DNA of 64,000 nucleotides from Druceiella hillmani (lineage: Eukaryota; Arthropoda; Insecta; Lepidoptera; Hepialidae), in contig JAYKKI010000014.1 of assembly GCA_039881145.1 (NCBI GenBank), positions 3,126,001 to 3,190,000 of the forward strand, read 5' to 3'. Below the pieces are notes generated by a model. That model was given only the letters and a program-made list of their open reading frames with translations. It searched no databases and was not told the DNA's origin. Both the position numbers and the translations under genes were made by a program. Positions 35,796 to 48,092 of this stretch are shown here, piece by piece. Each line of letters starts with the position of its first letter. Within the stretch, counting starts at the first letter, position 1.

Positions 35796-36358
35796 AAGTA
35801 TTCCTCTCCAATCAGTGAAGGTTGACAGTCAGTTCCGCGTATTTGGTCTTGTCCTTGGCAAGACGAAATAGTTCAATGGTACTCGTAATGCTGCACAACC
35901 ATGACTTCATTCTACGACCGGCTTACCTTCTCACAACAATTTTTCCCATCATTATTAGTTGTAAAGGGCTCTTATCTGTTATGCCTTATACATACACCTC
36001 AGATACATATATTTATTTGATGGTTTCCAATCCTTGCCAACTCGTCGTAGAACCTCCTCTCTAGTGACTTTCTGAGTCCAAGATATTGATACCATGCGTC
36101 TGTAGGCCCATATTTCGAATGTTTTTATATGTTTCACGAAATCTTTCTTAATAGTCCAGGTCTCGCATCCATATAGAAAGGCAAGCAGAACATAGCAATG
36201 CAGAAGAAGTAAGATTTTAAGGTTACGATTGTAGATTATTTTTTTAATATTTCCAAGAGTACTGCGGGCAATTTCAATGCGAGTTATAATCTCGTTCTCT
36301 CTGTCCCAGTTTTGAGTAAGCCAGGTGTATTCAAGTGTAATTAAGAAAGTATAATTAT
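35796..36358 (-). pseudogene. RTE-like LINE reverse transcriptase C-terminus, decayed
   Basis: Read on the minus strand from 36358, the frame gives TLEYTWLTQNWDRENEI, TRIEIARSTLGNIKK, LYGCETWTIKKDF, FEIWAYRRMVSISWTQKVT, REEVLRRVGKDWK. This is the order seen in the C-terminal part of RTE-type retrotransposon proteins (YLG..., EIxxRIxxAR, LYGxExWTL, FExWxYRRMLxIxWxxxVTNEEVLRR). Near 36005 the frame shifts. It then continues ITDKSPLQLIMMGKIVVRR, stop, AGRRMKSWLCSI, ELFRLAKDKTKYAELTVNLH, which fits the usual end (GKIxGRRxxGRRxxSWL, ELFRxAxDRxxYxxLxxNLH). Stops follow RR and NLH. The polymerase active-site region is absent, so it is a dead 5'-truncated copy. I see no clear target duplication. Identity with the family is from remembered motif order, not a search. 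Confidence 0.82.
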
Positions 36359-38194
36359 TTCTAATTTATACGTAAAAAAGTATAGTTCACAGGTCTCTAT
36401 TTCCATTTTTAAATATCTGTATGGGAGCTGCTAACTCTTATTGTACCGAATTTAAAGTCCGTTCCTTCTTTATTACAAAATTAACTTTTTCGCTCATATA
36501 CAATATATTTAATATTTGAGGAAATTTCGTGATAATTTTTGGAGAACTGAAAATATATCACTAATTTAATGTTAATATTTTCTTGTTTTCTTTTTTTATT
36601 TACAGAGTAGTTTACTTACAGAGTAAGTTTTTCATATATGGATGAAAAACTTTTGCTGTGAAGTAGAAGTTACCTCTTATATCTAATCATTATTTTAGAA
36701 AAAAAAGGATCGTGGGGGATTTTAGAGCGTGACTAAAGGCGAATTCGTAAAGAAATGTTACATGTGTATGCGGGCGTATGTACGTGCATGAGTGCCTGCG
36801 TGTGCGTGGATAATGCATTATGGACATTATATATAATAAATAAACATATCATCCAACACATTACGAATAGAACAAAATAAGGAGATTGATGAGAACGATG
36901 TTTAGAAGAAACATTGAAAGGTAATGCGGCTGTTAAACATGATCGCACTATTTATAATTCATCTCTGAATGAACTATGTACATCAAGTTTTTTCCGTAGT
37001 TTGATTTCATGGATAATGTAAAGTATGCAAAACAATTTTCTTTCATGTTGAGGTTTTAGAATGTAATACAAAAAATATGCTAATACATATTGATGTCTGT
37101 AGAAATATTAGTGTTTCTGTGAATATTAAAAAAATTAATTGGGCGATGCAGGTTAATTTCCAGCCGTTCGAATCTTGGTCAATAGTTAGAAATATAATTA
37201 CACTTCCTGATATTAAAAATAACTCAAATAAATATAATTTAATTTTATTTAACTTTTCGAACAGCGGTTTAGCATACATCCGCACAAGCTAAAATGGATA
37301 GAAGCAGTGTTCGTTAACTAAACACTTGCTGAAACATTTACGTGTTGGGTCCTCCATAACTTTTCAAAGGCACTTGAAATACCTTTATTTAGGCCTTGTC
37401 GTGTTTTGCTACATAATCAAAAAAATACAAACACTTCGAAGCCGCAAAATTAAGGAACGCATTAAATTCAATAATGAGCTTCACGAGCACTTTGCACTTT
37501 GCCAGGAGAGGCAGGAAATGACGCGGGATATTGTATACGCGAGCACGCTTTTATAATAAATAAAACCGTAAGTAACACGATAACGTGATGGAAAAATTTG
37601 CAAATGTTGCGGAAATGGGATCTTAAGGAGTATAATAGAAGAAAAGTGTGTTGCCAAAGTGGTACGATGATGACGTCATGAATCGCGAGGAAGCTCACAT
37701 CAGTATGTATGTATGCAAAGTGTTTTATCGGCTACAATGGACGAATTGGAAAGAGTGAATTACGTAAGTACCTGTAGTGGGAATTGTGCGAAATTCGGAT
37801 GACAGGAACTTCATTGGTTATACTTGCATTTGGAATTTGTCATATTTCATGTTTCATATTGATTAGAACTTAAAATTGATTATAAATACTCAGATTAACC
37901 TTTATATAATGAGTAACCTGAAGTAGATATTTTAATTTTTGGTAGAGAAATTTTGGTTAAACCCATTGATATAAAAATTGGTTAGTTCTAAATTTGGTTT
38001 CTTATTGAAATTAATTGAATACGTGGTTCTCTTAAAGATTTACTAATTTTGGACGAATGTCTTTGAGAGTATTCGAGGAACGATTCCCACTTTCTACCTC
38101 GTATTGATCTTTTAATTAGAATGTTATAAAACTATAAACAGAATTAAAAATTTAATAACATTGCACACTCTGCAGTTGTGTACTTTATTACTAA
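36359..38194. other. Anonymous AT-rich DNA
   Basis: Includes a short hairpin AAGTTTTTCAT-6 nt-ATGAAAAACTT at 36625-36652 and a TGTATGCGGGCGTATGTACGTG low-complexity stretch near 36765. Open frames of 70-80 codons at 37043-37698 occur on both strands and have no motif; they are not called. Confidence 0.45.
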
Positions 38195-38660
38195 CTAGCT
38201 GTGCCCGCGACTTCGTTCGTGTGGAATTCGGAGTAAGAAAAGTCAATACGAATTTTTTTTTCTTTTGCTCTCAGAAATTTTTGAGCAAAAATTTTATTAA
38301 AAAGGCCAATAGATAGTTTCGTTTGCAGCCAAATCGGTTCCACCGATTCTGATATCAGCGTGCACAATGAATAAAAGTAAATATTGACGTTTTTTTTATT
38401 TCTAAACCGCTTGAAATGAAACCGAGCCTAAATGTTAGAGCCAGGTAATCTAAATACACCCTTCAAAATCGCACATAAATTCATTAAGCTATTGCTGAGA
38501 TTAGCGGGCACAATGAAGGTGCAAACAGACGAATATATGAATAGACAAACCAACAAATAAAAGAAAATTCTAAAACTGATGTTTTTGGCTTAGTCGTGTG
38601 TCTTTCGTACGGAGCACTGAGTTTTACTTAAAAATATTCAATGTACAGACTGTATATAAT
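38195..38660 (-). mobile_element. Helitron-type element, 3' end at 38195 (minus strand)
   Basis: On the plus strand the segment begins CTAGCTGTGCCCGCGACTTCGTTCGTGTGG (as CTAGCTGTGCCCGCGAC and TTCGTTCGTGTGG). On the minus strand that is an imperfect hairpin (CCACACGAAC-GAA-GTCGCGGG) followed by CACAG and CTAG, and then host T, as required for a Helitron 3' end. This terminus is widespread in insect genomes. Further in, AGCCAAATCGGTTCCACCGATT and GAATATATGAATAGACAAACCAACAAA are consistent with the interior of such elements. The 5' boundary is uncertain; TTAAAAATATTCAATGTACAGAC at 38629-38651 also occurs near 54252, so it may be part of the same family. No coding sequence. Confidence 0.6.
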
Positions 38661-38682
38661 ATATACACATAATATATAAGTG

Positions 38683-38688
<6 letters not shown>

Positions 38689-38728
<40 letters not shown>
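38689..38728. repeat. (TA)n microsatellite, 40 bp
   Basis: Uninterrupted TA dinucleotides, preceded by degenerate TGTATGTG. Confidence 0.97.
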
Positions 38729-38732
<4 letters not shown>

Positions 38733-39374
38733 TGAGCGCGCCAGCCTCGAGCTTTGGAGACAGAAATAATCATAGCGCTGATAATTTTTCAATTAACCAA
38801 CTTTTAAAATAGTTTTTTCTGAAAAGAGGAAATAGTCGTTTAAATATTACATTCTCAACTTTTTAAATATGCATTATGATTTCAATTTGTCTTCCAAAAA
38901 TGAGGCTCGTCTCCATCCATGTATCTTTATTTATTTACTCGCAAAGATCCGCTACTTTTTCTTGTCAATTGATTAACTTGCAAAAGCGTATTGATTTTCA
39001 TAAAGATTTAGAAAATGTTTTAATTTTCTTAAACAATTTTCGGCAAAAATCTTTTTTTTCACGCTTACCTAACTGTTATCAGCCCCTATTTTTATGCCAA
39101 TCTTCTTGTCTCCTCTCTCTCTGTTTATTATTATTTTTAGCTCTTAAACTTTTGAACGTTTTTTCATTAGGTATATTAAAAATGACACGGTGAAGACTAG
39201 GTTTTTCATTGATTTTCGCCTTATTATTAATTATAATTAACTAACGTAAACTTCTTGTATTACATAGATATATAGGTACGAAAATTATTATTCAATATTG
39301 AAATAATATTAATAAAAGTAAATGAAAACACGAAATGTACACTTTAAGAAAAAAAACGGAAGTTTTATGGAATA
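38729..39374. other. Anonymous AT-rich DNA
   Basis: A plus-strand frame of 105 codons open over 38876-39193 begins ATT/ATG-poor and is leucine/phenylalanine/serine-rich. I see no motif or splice context and do not call it. Confidence 0.45.
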
Positions 39375-39600
39375 ATTTTTTGTCCGTCCCTTTGTCTCCC
39401 TATCAAACTGCTTTTTTCTCAGAAATTATGTGAAATATTTAGATTAACATCTTTTCATTGCTGTAAATATTACAAGTTTTTTGGTTCATGAAACAAAAAC
39501 GCGTGACCGCGTATTTTTTATTATTTGTCCCGTCATCGAAACCTACAGATCAACCTATGATCTTGAAAATTGGTATAATGAGAATTCTTTCAATACAAGT
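39375..39600 (+). repeat. TTTGTCCGTCCC-type dispersed repeat, two related segments
   Basis: TTTTTTGTCCGTCCCTTTGTC followed by TTTTTTCTCAGAAATTATGTGAAA, and about 130 bp later TTTATTATTTGTCCCGTCATCGAAACC followed by CTATGATCTTGAAAATTGG. This arrangement (TCYGTC run, then TCAGAAAYTA, then ACTTGAAATTTGG) is that of the AGGGTTCCGTA repeat class. Boundaries are not clear. Confidence 0.4.
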
Positions 39601-40110
39601 TGAATTAAAAATTCAAAACTTGATTATTTTTAATTCTCTGTGGAATTGCAAATTTTTGTAATTACTTTGTTATGGTAATATATTTACGTAGAGTAAATTT
39701 ATTATATGGTTTAATTAAAATTACAAAGTACGCTTAAATGTTTAAAAGTGGCTAAAAGAGTACGGAATTCTTCTAGACTGAGTTTTACATGTGTTTTTTT
39801 TTCTCGACTTGACTTGCGTGCCGAATGAATTACATGGAGAGCGGCTTCTGTAATATGAAATCGACACAACAAGAGTGAGAACTTTGTGCATAAATCTGTT
39901 TTATGTACCAATTTCACTGAAGACTCAGCAATTATATCGTAGTGTTGAGCTATGTAAAATTATATTTCTATCCTATTTTATTTTCATCATATTACTTACG
40001 ATATTATTATACTATAGTATCAATCTGGACGGCACATACCGTAAATCAGGATATTAATGAAATATACCTATATTTATATATGAAATAATACCTATTTTCA
40101 CTCCTATTTT

Positions 40111-40162
40111 AAAATAAAAAAACAAACGTACGCATTTCGTGTACGTTTGTTTTTTTTATTTT
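40111..40162. repeat. Hairpin, ~21-bp arms, 9-base loop
   Basis: AAAATAAAAAAACAAACGTAC (40111-40131) pairs with GTACGTTTGTTTTTTTTATTTT (40141-40162) with one extra T. The ACAAACGTAC/GTACGTTTGT core is perfect. Confidence 0.88.
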
Positions 40163-40873
40163 ATTTTCGCAACTTGACCTGCTAAAGCGTATTCATTGAG
40201 AAATAATCACAAGACAAATTATTTGTTTAGCTTTGAAATTTTCCTTTCATTCAAATACTTAATAAAACAATTATTTTTAGAAATGTATTCTCATATGTCA
40301 CATTAATTTTCTTTGTAATTTCGCTAAGTCTGTAATAAGACTAAAACATTTTTTCTGTCTAAATTTATTTCATGTCTTATGTCTTCTTTTCTTAATAATA
40401 CATATGTCTGGAAAATATATATTTTCTCTTGTTCTTCTTCTATCTTGAATAGCTTGCATATTTAGATGAATGAATTTTCTATTTTGAAATTGTGTACATT
40501 GTAAAACGATGACCGAAATAATGTTCGTCTAATTATATTCCTTCTTCAAAATTGTAATTAACGACATAAAACAAAGATTTTTCCGTTTCAAAATTGGAAA
40601 AAAATTGCCTCCGAATATATAATACTCTTAGCTCCGTTTCAATAATAAAATCATTGAACATCTTTTTATATATATTTCTTTCCCTTTAACCTATCTCTAA
40701 GTAAAAAATATGTGTAGTGGAAGACTGTGATATATTATTAATAGTATTTAAAAAAAACCTGTCAAGTATGAATATACCTCACACTATAAGGGTTTCGTAT
40801 ACATTTAGGCATTTATAAACATTTAATTGTACATAATATTTCTATTAAACTATTTACAAAATTTAATTGTTTA
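40163..40873. other. Anonymous AT-rich DNA
   Basis: No feature is recognised. Confidence 0.5.
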
Positions 40874-41270
40874 GAACGAAAATATATTGCCTGCTATATC
40901 TTTTACAGGACCATACAAAAAAAATTATGTGATATAACGATTTTCGGATTCTTTTCTTATGCTCTGATACCTTGCTTTTCTTTCAAAATTTCATAATTCT
41001 AGATCAACAGAAAGTAACCCATAGTATTTGATTTATTTGCGAGTGTCAAAATATAGGCCATAAATGGCCGGAACGAAAATATATTGCACTAAGTCTTTCA
41101 GACGCACATTAAAACAATTTATCTGACATAATTACAAATCAATGTTTTTCGGATTTCCTCCTTTACTTGTATCGTGATACCTCACTTCTTGCCAAATTTA
41201 ATGATTCTAGATCAAAGGGAAGTTCACTAGCTTTTATTTAATTTGCGAGTGTCAAAAAATGCGGCATAAA
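40874..41270 (+). repeat. Two tandem units of ~197 bp
   Basis: GAACGAAAATATATTGC begins at 40874 and 41071. Both units then carry CGATTTTCGGATT / ATGTTTTTCGGATT, CTGATACCTTGCTTTTC / GTGATACCTCACTTCTTG, AATTCTAGATCAACAGAAAGT / GATTCTAGATCAAAGGGAAGT and TTATTTGCGAGTGTCAAAATA / TAATTTGCGAGTGTCAAAAAA. The units are moderately diverged. They look like two copies of a dispersed arthropod repeat whose name I do not know. Confidence 0.85.
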
Positions 41271-41329
41271 TAACTACATTTTTAGTTTTCTTTTTAATGC
41301 GTTGCTTGAATTTTTTCAGCTCCAAAAAG

Positions 41330-41470
41330 ACTCAGTCTTTGGTATTTGATCTTAATTTCAACTTGATACATCCACCCGTTTCTAAAAAAAAGGCTTGACA
41401 GTTAGATAGACAAATAGAAGGACGTGATCCTATGGGAGCTCTTTTTGTTAACGTTCAGAACCTTAAAAAG
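41330..41470 (+). repeat. AGGGTTCCGTA-family repeat, minus orientation
   Basis: GACAGTTAGATAGACAAATAGAAGGACGTGATCCTATGGGAGCTC, read in pieces (GACGTGATCCTATGGGAGCTC; CGTTCAGAACCTTAAAAAG), is the complement of a unit of the type that begins at 48093. Diverged but the order GACA-like run, GTGATCCTATRGGRGYTC, GAACCTTAAAA is clear. Confidence 0.5.
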
Positions 41471-41572
41471 AACAATTAAAATTAACACACACAAAATGGC
41501 AAGGTAGCAATTCGCGTTATGGTAAAAATATCAAGGTTATTAAAGTTATAAAGAATGCTATACAAATAAACT

Positions 41573-41765
41573 TTTATTTATTTATCTTCTTTAATGTATC
41601 TAATTTATACCATATTACCAGTCAGTTCTCTTACTACCATATTACCAGTGCAACCTTGCTTGACGAGCGGCCGGGAATCGAACCCAGGTCCCCTTGCCAT
41701 GCCGACAGTGCGCCGTGCCGTCAAAGACCGTATGCCTTGTGATCAACCATACCACGACGACAACA
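41573..41765 (-). mobile_element. tRNA-derived SINE, copy 2
   Basis: Minus-strand box A-like TGGTATGGTTG (41754-41744) and box B GGTTCGATTCC (complement of 41684-41694). The shared blocks GATCACAAGGCATACGGTC and CCCGGCCGCTCGTCAAGC lie between and after them, and the unit ends in an AAATAAAT tail at 41573-41588. GC content is far above the flanks. A small internal duplication (CATATTACCAGT at 41610-41621 and 41638-41649) distinguishes this copy. Confidence 0.8.
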
Positions 41766-43479
41766 ATTTTATCAAGTCGAATATATTTACGTATTGATCA
41801 TAAAACCAGAATCCATTTCAAGTATTTACCTTTATAAACCTTTAAATCTCCACTAAACAAATATTGAATTCAAGATGCGAGCCAACTTGAACTGTATTAT
41901 GTACATTTAGAACAAAGGAGGTTATGGAAGATAATAAAACGATATTTTTCTCTATTACAGTTTAACAACAAAAACGAGTAGTTTCGTATTCCTCCGAAAC
42001 ACGAGGAAAAGGAAATTCTTCAAACTAAGCATAAAATAAATGGGAAAAAGAAAAGAGAAGCTAGCGTATTGCTAGAATGGGAAAAAGGAAAGGGAAGCTA
42101 GCGTATTGTAGAAGCTACGTAAGTTTCTCAAAGAAGCTTTAGAGTTTTTTAAAGCTTCAGACAATTTAGAATTTTTAAGAACTACATATCGTAATATAAA
42201 AGCAAGTATAATTTATTTTTGTTGGATTTATTAACATAACTTATACACCGTGACAGAGTAAAAGTTTGTACGTAAATCTTGATCACGATTGCATTTTGTT
42301 TAATAAATTTGGTCTTTACGGTACTTTTTGTAGATATTAAGATATTAAAGTATCAAAAGAAACTATTAGGTACGATAGAGGAATTTGCGACGGCCAATTA
42401 CACTCGTTAACTCTTGTAAAGTTAATTAGTAACGGGAAAGGAAAGGGTTCGGATTTTTAAAATATTTTCTATTACCTCTGAAGATGAGGCCATAAAAACA
42501 AAATTACTGATCTTAAAATTTCAAATGAATACGTTAGGAGATATTTAGCATAGCGAACGATTATCTAAAATTAACCCTGTGAAGGCCACGAAATATCTAA
42601 GGGAATAATATTGAAGGTTTTTTCAACTAAAAAGCAATAATATTGAAGGTTGCTTCAACTAAAAAAAATAATAGGTTATTTCAACCAAAGAAGAAAAGAA
42701 CAATATTGAAGGATTTTTGTACCAAAAGAACATTTTATAGATTAATTAATTATTATCTAATTTTTAGTCCTATTAAAAATACCGACAATTAAAAATGCTT
42801 TTGTTTTCAGAGTTTGTTCAAAATTCATGAATTAAAAATTATCTGACAAACTTTGAAAAAGTCAGTCAAAAAATTATCTGAGAAACTTTAAAAAGTGACA
42901 AAAATTTAAAAATTGTTGAAACATATTTATACAAATTAAATGTACTTAAAAATTTTATAAGAAATATACTTAAATTCAATAACTAGAGTTGTAGATGGAA
43001 TATAGTATTAGGATAATTTGAAAGCAGATGAACATGATATTAAATAACAGGTATTTCCTTATGATTAAAAGAGGACCAATGATACCACCGTTTCATTAAA
43101 ATTCATATATATATATATTCAAAGATATAAATGGTACTAGATATGCTCTTCGAAGGCAGTGGTACGTCAGCACTGATTCTCTTTTTGCTAAATATAGTAT
43201 GTAGCAGCCAACATGTATGATTAATTGTAAAGAAGGTGCGAATACTTATTGTTAACTCTGGTTCATCTTTTTAATTGTTACGCCATTGTCGGATCCTTAT
43301 TTATATTAAGTCCTTGATGAAATACTCTGCAAAGCTTATGCATTTATTGATGTTGACAGGAAATTATAGTTGTTCGACTTTTGATTTTGCACTAACATAG
43401 AGACGTTTAAATCATTGTAAATTAAGCGAGCCCATCATGGTTTAATTTATATACATATATTCACACCTTTATCTTGTGA
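41766..43479. other. Anonymous AT-rich DNA with small tandem duplications
   Basis: TGGGAAAAAGRAAAGRGAAGCTAGCGTATTG is duplicated at 42041 and 42078 (37-bp period). AATATTGAAGGTTKYTTCAACTAAAAA repeats three to four times in decaying form at 42608-42725. No gene is recognised. Confidence 0.55.
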
Positions 43480-44630
43480 TTCTTAGCTTAGAATAAGACT
43501 ACGCCATTCCTTACCATGAGCAAGACTAAGGTAGTAAATCCATTTCTGGTGACTAAGGCAATTTCCTCCCATACGATATACATATGTGAAAAGGAAAGAA
43601 CGACACTGAGTTCCAGACAGCTCTGCTATTCCTACCTCCAGTAGCGGAAATGGTAAAGTCCTATATTCGTTATAACACACGCATACTAGGGACTGACAAT
43701 AAGATCCATGAGCTAGAAGAGGAACTAGCAAGTTACGACGGAACGAAATATGATTATAAGACGTCCGTAGACAGGAAGAGGGTGAAATAATTTCCCTTTC
43801 CAGTTATTTGTCCTACTGCCGTGAGGAAACCAACCGTTCCAAGTAGGCGGTAGTAGCAAGTACCGGATTCATCATTCGGAAGTTCTTCGTAAATAATGAA
43901 ATGAAGTTTGGAAATATTTCGATGAGAGTGGTATACCTGACACTCAGAATTATCAAACGGTTTTCACTGACGGTCATACATGTATACTGCAGATTTTGAT
44001 TATGAGCTGAAGGCCATACGAGGGCGTCTCAAATGCCTAAAAAACTTCAAATTACGGTCACACCACTCGTCACGGTGACGAGCTGAGATTGAGATAATTT
44101 AATTATCGGCAGCGGAACCTAGGAGCTAACGAATGCCTGACTTTTTGGAGAAGGAGAGCTTTCTTATGATCAACTTTTGTTCAAAATCAAGTAGATCAAT
44201 ATGGTTTTCAAACAACTTAAGGACAACGAGGCACCGGGTGATGAAGGAATTAGCTCCTACTCCTAAAGGCAGGTACCAGATCAGCGGTGGGGCGGTGCTG
44301 TTCTTTAAAAGGGCGACGACAATTTTTTTTGACCGGTAATAAGGTGTTCCGTAGGATAACTAAGGTTACGAAATAACTCGAAGGATATCCAGGCTGAAGA
44401 AGCAATACTCAAGTAATAAAGCGCGCAGAACTAACGATCGCTGGGTAAGAAAAAATTTCGAATAGGGACCATTTACTGGAAGAAGCAGAATGTGATGCTT
44501 CTTCCCCAGATGAAAAGATATAGGGAATATTCAGCAGTTGATGTGCGGAAAAATTTATAATAGGTACGTAAAGATATCTAGTGCTAATAGACTTGCTTAA
44601 CGAGCTTGATACTATTAACATTATTCAACA
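43480..44630. other. Less AT-rich segment, probable decayed transposon of unknown type
   Basis: Composition is more balanced than the surroundings, and several open frames of 68-82 codons occur on both strands (for example plus 44133-44339, minus 43483-43731). None carries a motif I recognise and no repeat partner is seen within the window. An old retroelement body is a guess. TCACCACTCGTCACGGTGACGAGCTGAGA contains a short palindrome at about 44067-44080. Confidence 0.3.
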
Positions 44631-47214
44631 TTTACATAATTACAAAGTTAAACACATTATCTTCCTTTAATAGAATTGTCGACTAATAAGGACGAGTTTA
44701 GTGAATATTACAATTTTCTTCTAAATTTACTTTTTCTAACTATTACCTCAAATATACTAAACAAACGTATCTGACAAGAAACCTTAATAAAACTTTTATA
44801 CAAATAAATATGGCCAAATATTAGTGGGTAATTTAATTTCTAGTAAATGTTAGATTCCCTCCCTGTAATAAGGAGACGGCCATATAAATGTTTGCTTGTA
44901 AGCAGTTGTATGGTGTTACGACTGTTTTAATGAAATAATTAGTTTGGTAAGCGCGGTTAACGCAACGTTTAAGTATATTTTATATTTATGCTTTATTAAA
45001 GAGAAAATGTGGGATATATCAATATTGATAGTCAGAAATTTAATTTATTTGGGCTAATAAAAAAAAGGAAATGTGGGAGAATTTGTAAAATTATTGTACA
45101 GATAAAGATAATTAAGATGATGTAAAACGTGATGTTAAATATATTATCTAGTATTATTAAAGACCCGAGAATTATCTCACAAAATGTAACCGTGTCAATT
45201 AGTCAATCTTTGTTATCGACTCTGTCGTCTGTGTACCATAAAACAATAGTACAATAAATGTTTTCTCTTATATAGGATCTTATATTAATAAAATCCAGTA
45301 TTTATCACATTACCTTCGAGGTAAGTTTTCTATTTCCTGGATGGAAAAGATTATATACTGTAAATATAAATATGTAAACGATTATGAATCGGTAAAAAAT
45401 GTATCATTAAACCAAAAACGGCGACACCTGTTCCGTTTATAAGTAACAATCGTAATCTCGCTACATAACAAAAACAGTAAAACGAAATTTTATAATTCTG
45501 CATTACATAGTAGTGTTTATTTTAATTTTAATGAATGTATTTAATTTACACGTTAGTATTTGCAGCATCTAACTCTGTCAGTGAGAAAAAGTTTGAAGAT
45601 TTTTAAAAATATTTTTATATGCCACACTTTTTCCCATTCAATGAGTGGGCACAATAATTTTACAAAATATAGAATTAAATTGATTTTATAAATTTTATGA
45701 CATGCCCCTAAAGTTCTATGAATAAGGGTTTTAATGCCTTTACAGTTGAACCTGCTATTGCCATTCGTCTTGTATATTTTTCTTAAATTAAATTTTGTAG
45801 TAAGTGTCTTAATAATTTACATTAATTTGTATTTAATACGCTAGGTAAATTAATATGAATTATTCCAATAATTTCGGTCTGCGTTATTTTCGTAAACTTT
45901 GACTTTTTTATAGTTCCAAAAGTATTGAAGTTGAATTGGTCAAAATAAATTAATTTCAAAGTACTCATCAAATCCTATTTTTTCAGAATTTTGCGGGATC
46001 TTACTTGAAAAGGAAGGGATATGCACTTTGCCACAATTTTGAAGTTTAATACTTCGTAAATGGAGCAAAAAATTTAAAATTATGAAAAGAATTTAAATTT
46101 CATTTTAAAAGAATTTTCTTACTCTATACAAGTGTTGGCCTAATTTTTTTTTTCAGTTCCTAATAAGGAGCTATAAACAATGACTAAATTACTTTTGCTA
46201 AGTAAAATTAATTGAATTCTGCATCTGTAGCATGTATCTTCAAAAATCCAAGCACCTAGGTCTAAACCTTAAGTTAGTTGAATCTCACATGATATTGTTA
46301 TATTAAAAAAGTGCCAAAGTCGAGTAAAAAGTTGCGCATTAGTGATCAGTGACACTGTTTGGATTCGTGCAAGTATGGAAAAATATACCAATCGAAAATG
46401 ATTCTCGCGCTATTTTTGGGTCTACAATTTTCAAATAAACTGTGGTTGAAAAAAACTGACTATAAAAATATTTCTATACTTCAGTGTGAGGATTTTGAAT
46501 CAATCATTATTTGCCTATAGTTAAATGTTTGGGTGTAATTGTGCCTAAAAAAATAATCGTTGATAGTAGAATAAAACTTATCTCCTGTAATTCGATACTT
46601 TTATTTCATGTTTATCCAGACCTCATTACCCACACTCCCGATATTTTTTATTTTTATTACTAACAGTTTTGAGCTCGTGATCAACGATTTTTAAAAATAT
46701 TATGTTATATCAAGCTGGTATTTTGATAATCTTTCATTTGATGGCAAACACGATGGGCTTGAAAACTGTATTCTAAAATGGAAACTCAACTTTTTGTAGG
46801 ATTGGGAAGGGGGAGTATTTTCAACAACTGTTCCAAATTTAACGTCTACAATTGGATTATTCTAATCTATTTCCACAACTATGTCAATTTTAAATATGTG
46901 AAATAATCTTCGAGAAAAATGTCGGACAGACAGATAGAAATATATATACCGAGTATAATTTTCACATGGAACATTAATAAATATAAAACAAGAAACTTAC
47001 ATTATCTGTCAAAAATTGTGGCTCGAAACAAAATGTTCTAACAATAACACTATCAAACTGAAACTGAAACATCTGCAGATTATTGATCTTCATTTTTCTC
47101 ATGTACATTTTTTTCTTTAAATAATTTCACATAAAAAAAAGTACCTTATAATTGAAATTGCAAAGTATATACTTTTGTTAAAGCTACTTTCCAATTAGAA
47201 CTGTGCTTTATATT
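44631..47214. other. Anonymous AT-rich DNA
   Basis: The GTCGGACAGACAGATAGAAATATAT stretch at about 46920 and its upstream AAATTTAACGTCTAC are in the style of the GACA-type repeats. Otherwise nothing is recognised. Confidence 0.5.
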
Positions 47215-47430
47215 AAAACCAAACGGTGCTTTTGACCCTACCAATGGAACGTGAGCTTTAAAGTGATAAGGAGTTTCTGTCTGCCTATTCGTCGCGTCTC
47301 GACACAAAATCGTCTCGGTCGTGGAGGTATTTAATTAATTTTACAAAATGCTGCCGCCGGCGCTGCCGCACGTCATGCGCTGACCGCTCGACCTCCTTAA
47401 TGTGGATTCGAACGGAAGTTAGGTTATATC
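47215..47430. other. GC-richer unique island (candidate conserved non-coding element)
   Basis: CGTCGCGTCTCGACACAAAATCGTCTCGG, the homeodomain-like site TTTAATTAATTTTAC (47330-47344), then CTGCCGCCGGCGCTGCCGCACGTC (quoted in parts: CTGCCGCCGGCGCTGCCG). High GC, no repeat, no long open frame. The combination of a GC island with a TTAATTAA site hints at an enhancer or exon-proximal element, which is an inference. Confidence 0.35.
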
Positions 47431-48092
47431 ACAAGGTAATTTATGTGGAATAGGGGTGAGGTAATATAAAAGTATGTTATAACGCCTATCAAATTTGTAC
47501 TAATTTTTACAAGTAATCAATTATATCTCCTTATCCCATTTTAATAAATTGTATGATAATTATATCTATATTCGCATTTCATTAATTTTTTTTACGTATA
47601 TTATGTACTGGTTCAGTAAGAATTTTTTTGTTTTCAATGCTGAAAACCTGAACCAAAATTTTGCAATCTTCGGGTACTTATGACTCCCAATGAACTGTCC
47701 GGATCTATTCCTACTTTAATCAATGATCTACTTTTTGGCCTATTTTAATTTCTTGTTTTTTGTAATTAATTTATTCAGGTATCAGTATCAGGAAGTAATA
47801 TTAATAAGTGCCTGGAGTTCAGTTCGCTTAAAATCTAGTCATTTACGTCAAAATTGTGAATTTGGTCCTTCTATAGTATGTTTTTAACGTAAGCCAATTA
47901 TACCTTCTAAAGTTATCGGTGTATATCCTCACCGTTTATACCATAATTTTGTTTACCTCGAGTGTAGTTAATATGAGATTTTGAAAATTTATGTAATATC
48001 GCCTGTGTATACATAGATACGTATGCATGTGTCCTTTAAGTTTACTGCTTAAATCAATGATTTGATCTGGATAAAATTTGGCATTTGGAATT
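47431..48092. other. Anonymous AT-rich DNA
   Basis: No feature is recognised. Confidence 0.5.

Noticed and set aside
38876..39193. 105-codon leucine/phenylalanine-rich open frame as a membrane protein
   Set aside because: The hydrophobic composition follows from T-rich DNA. There is no convincing start, splice context or family motif.
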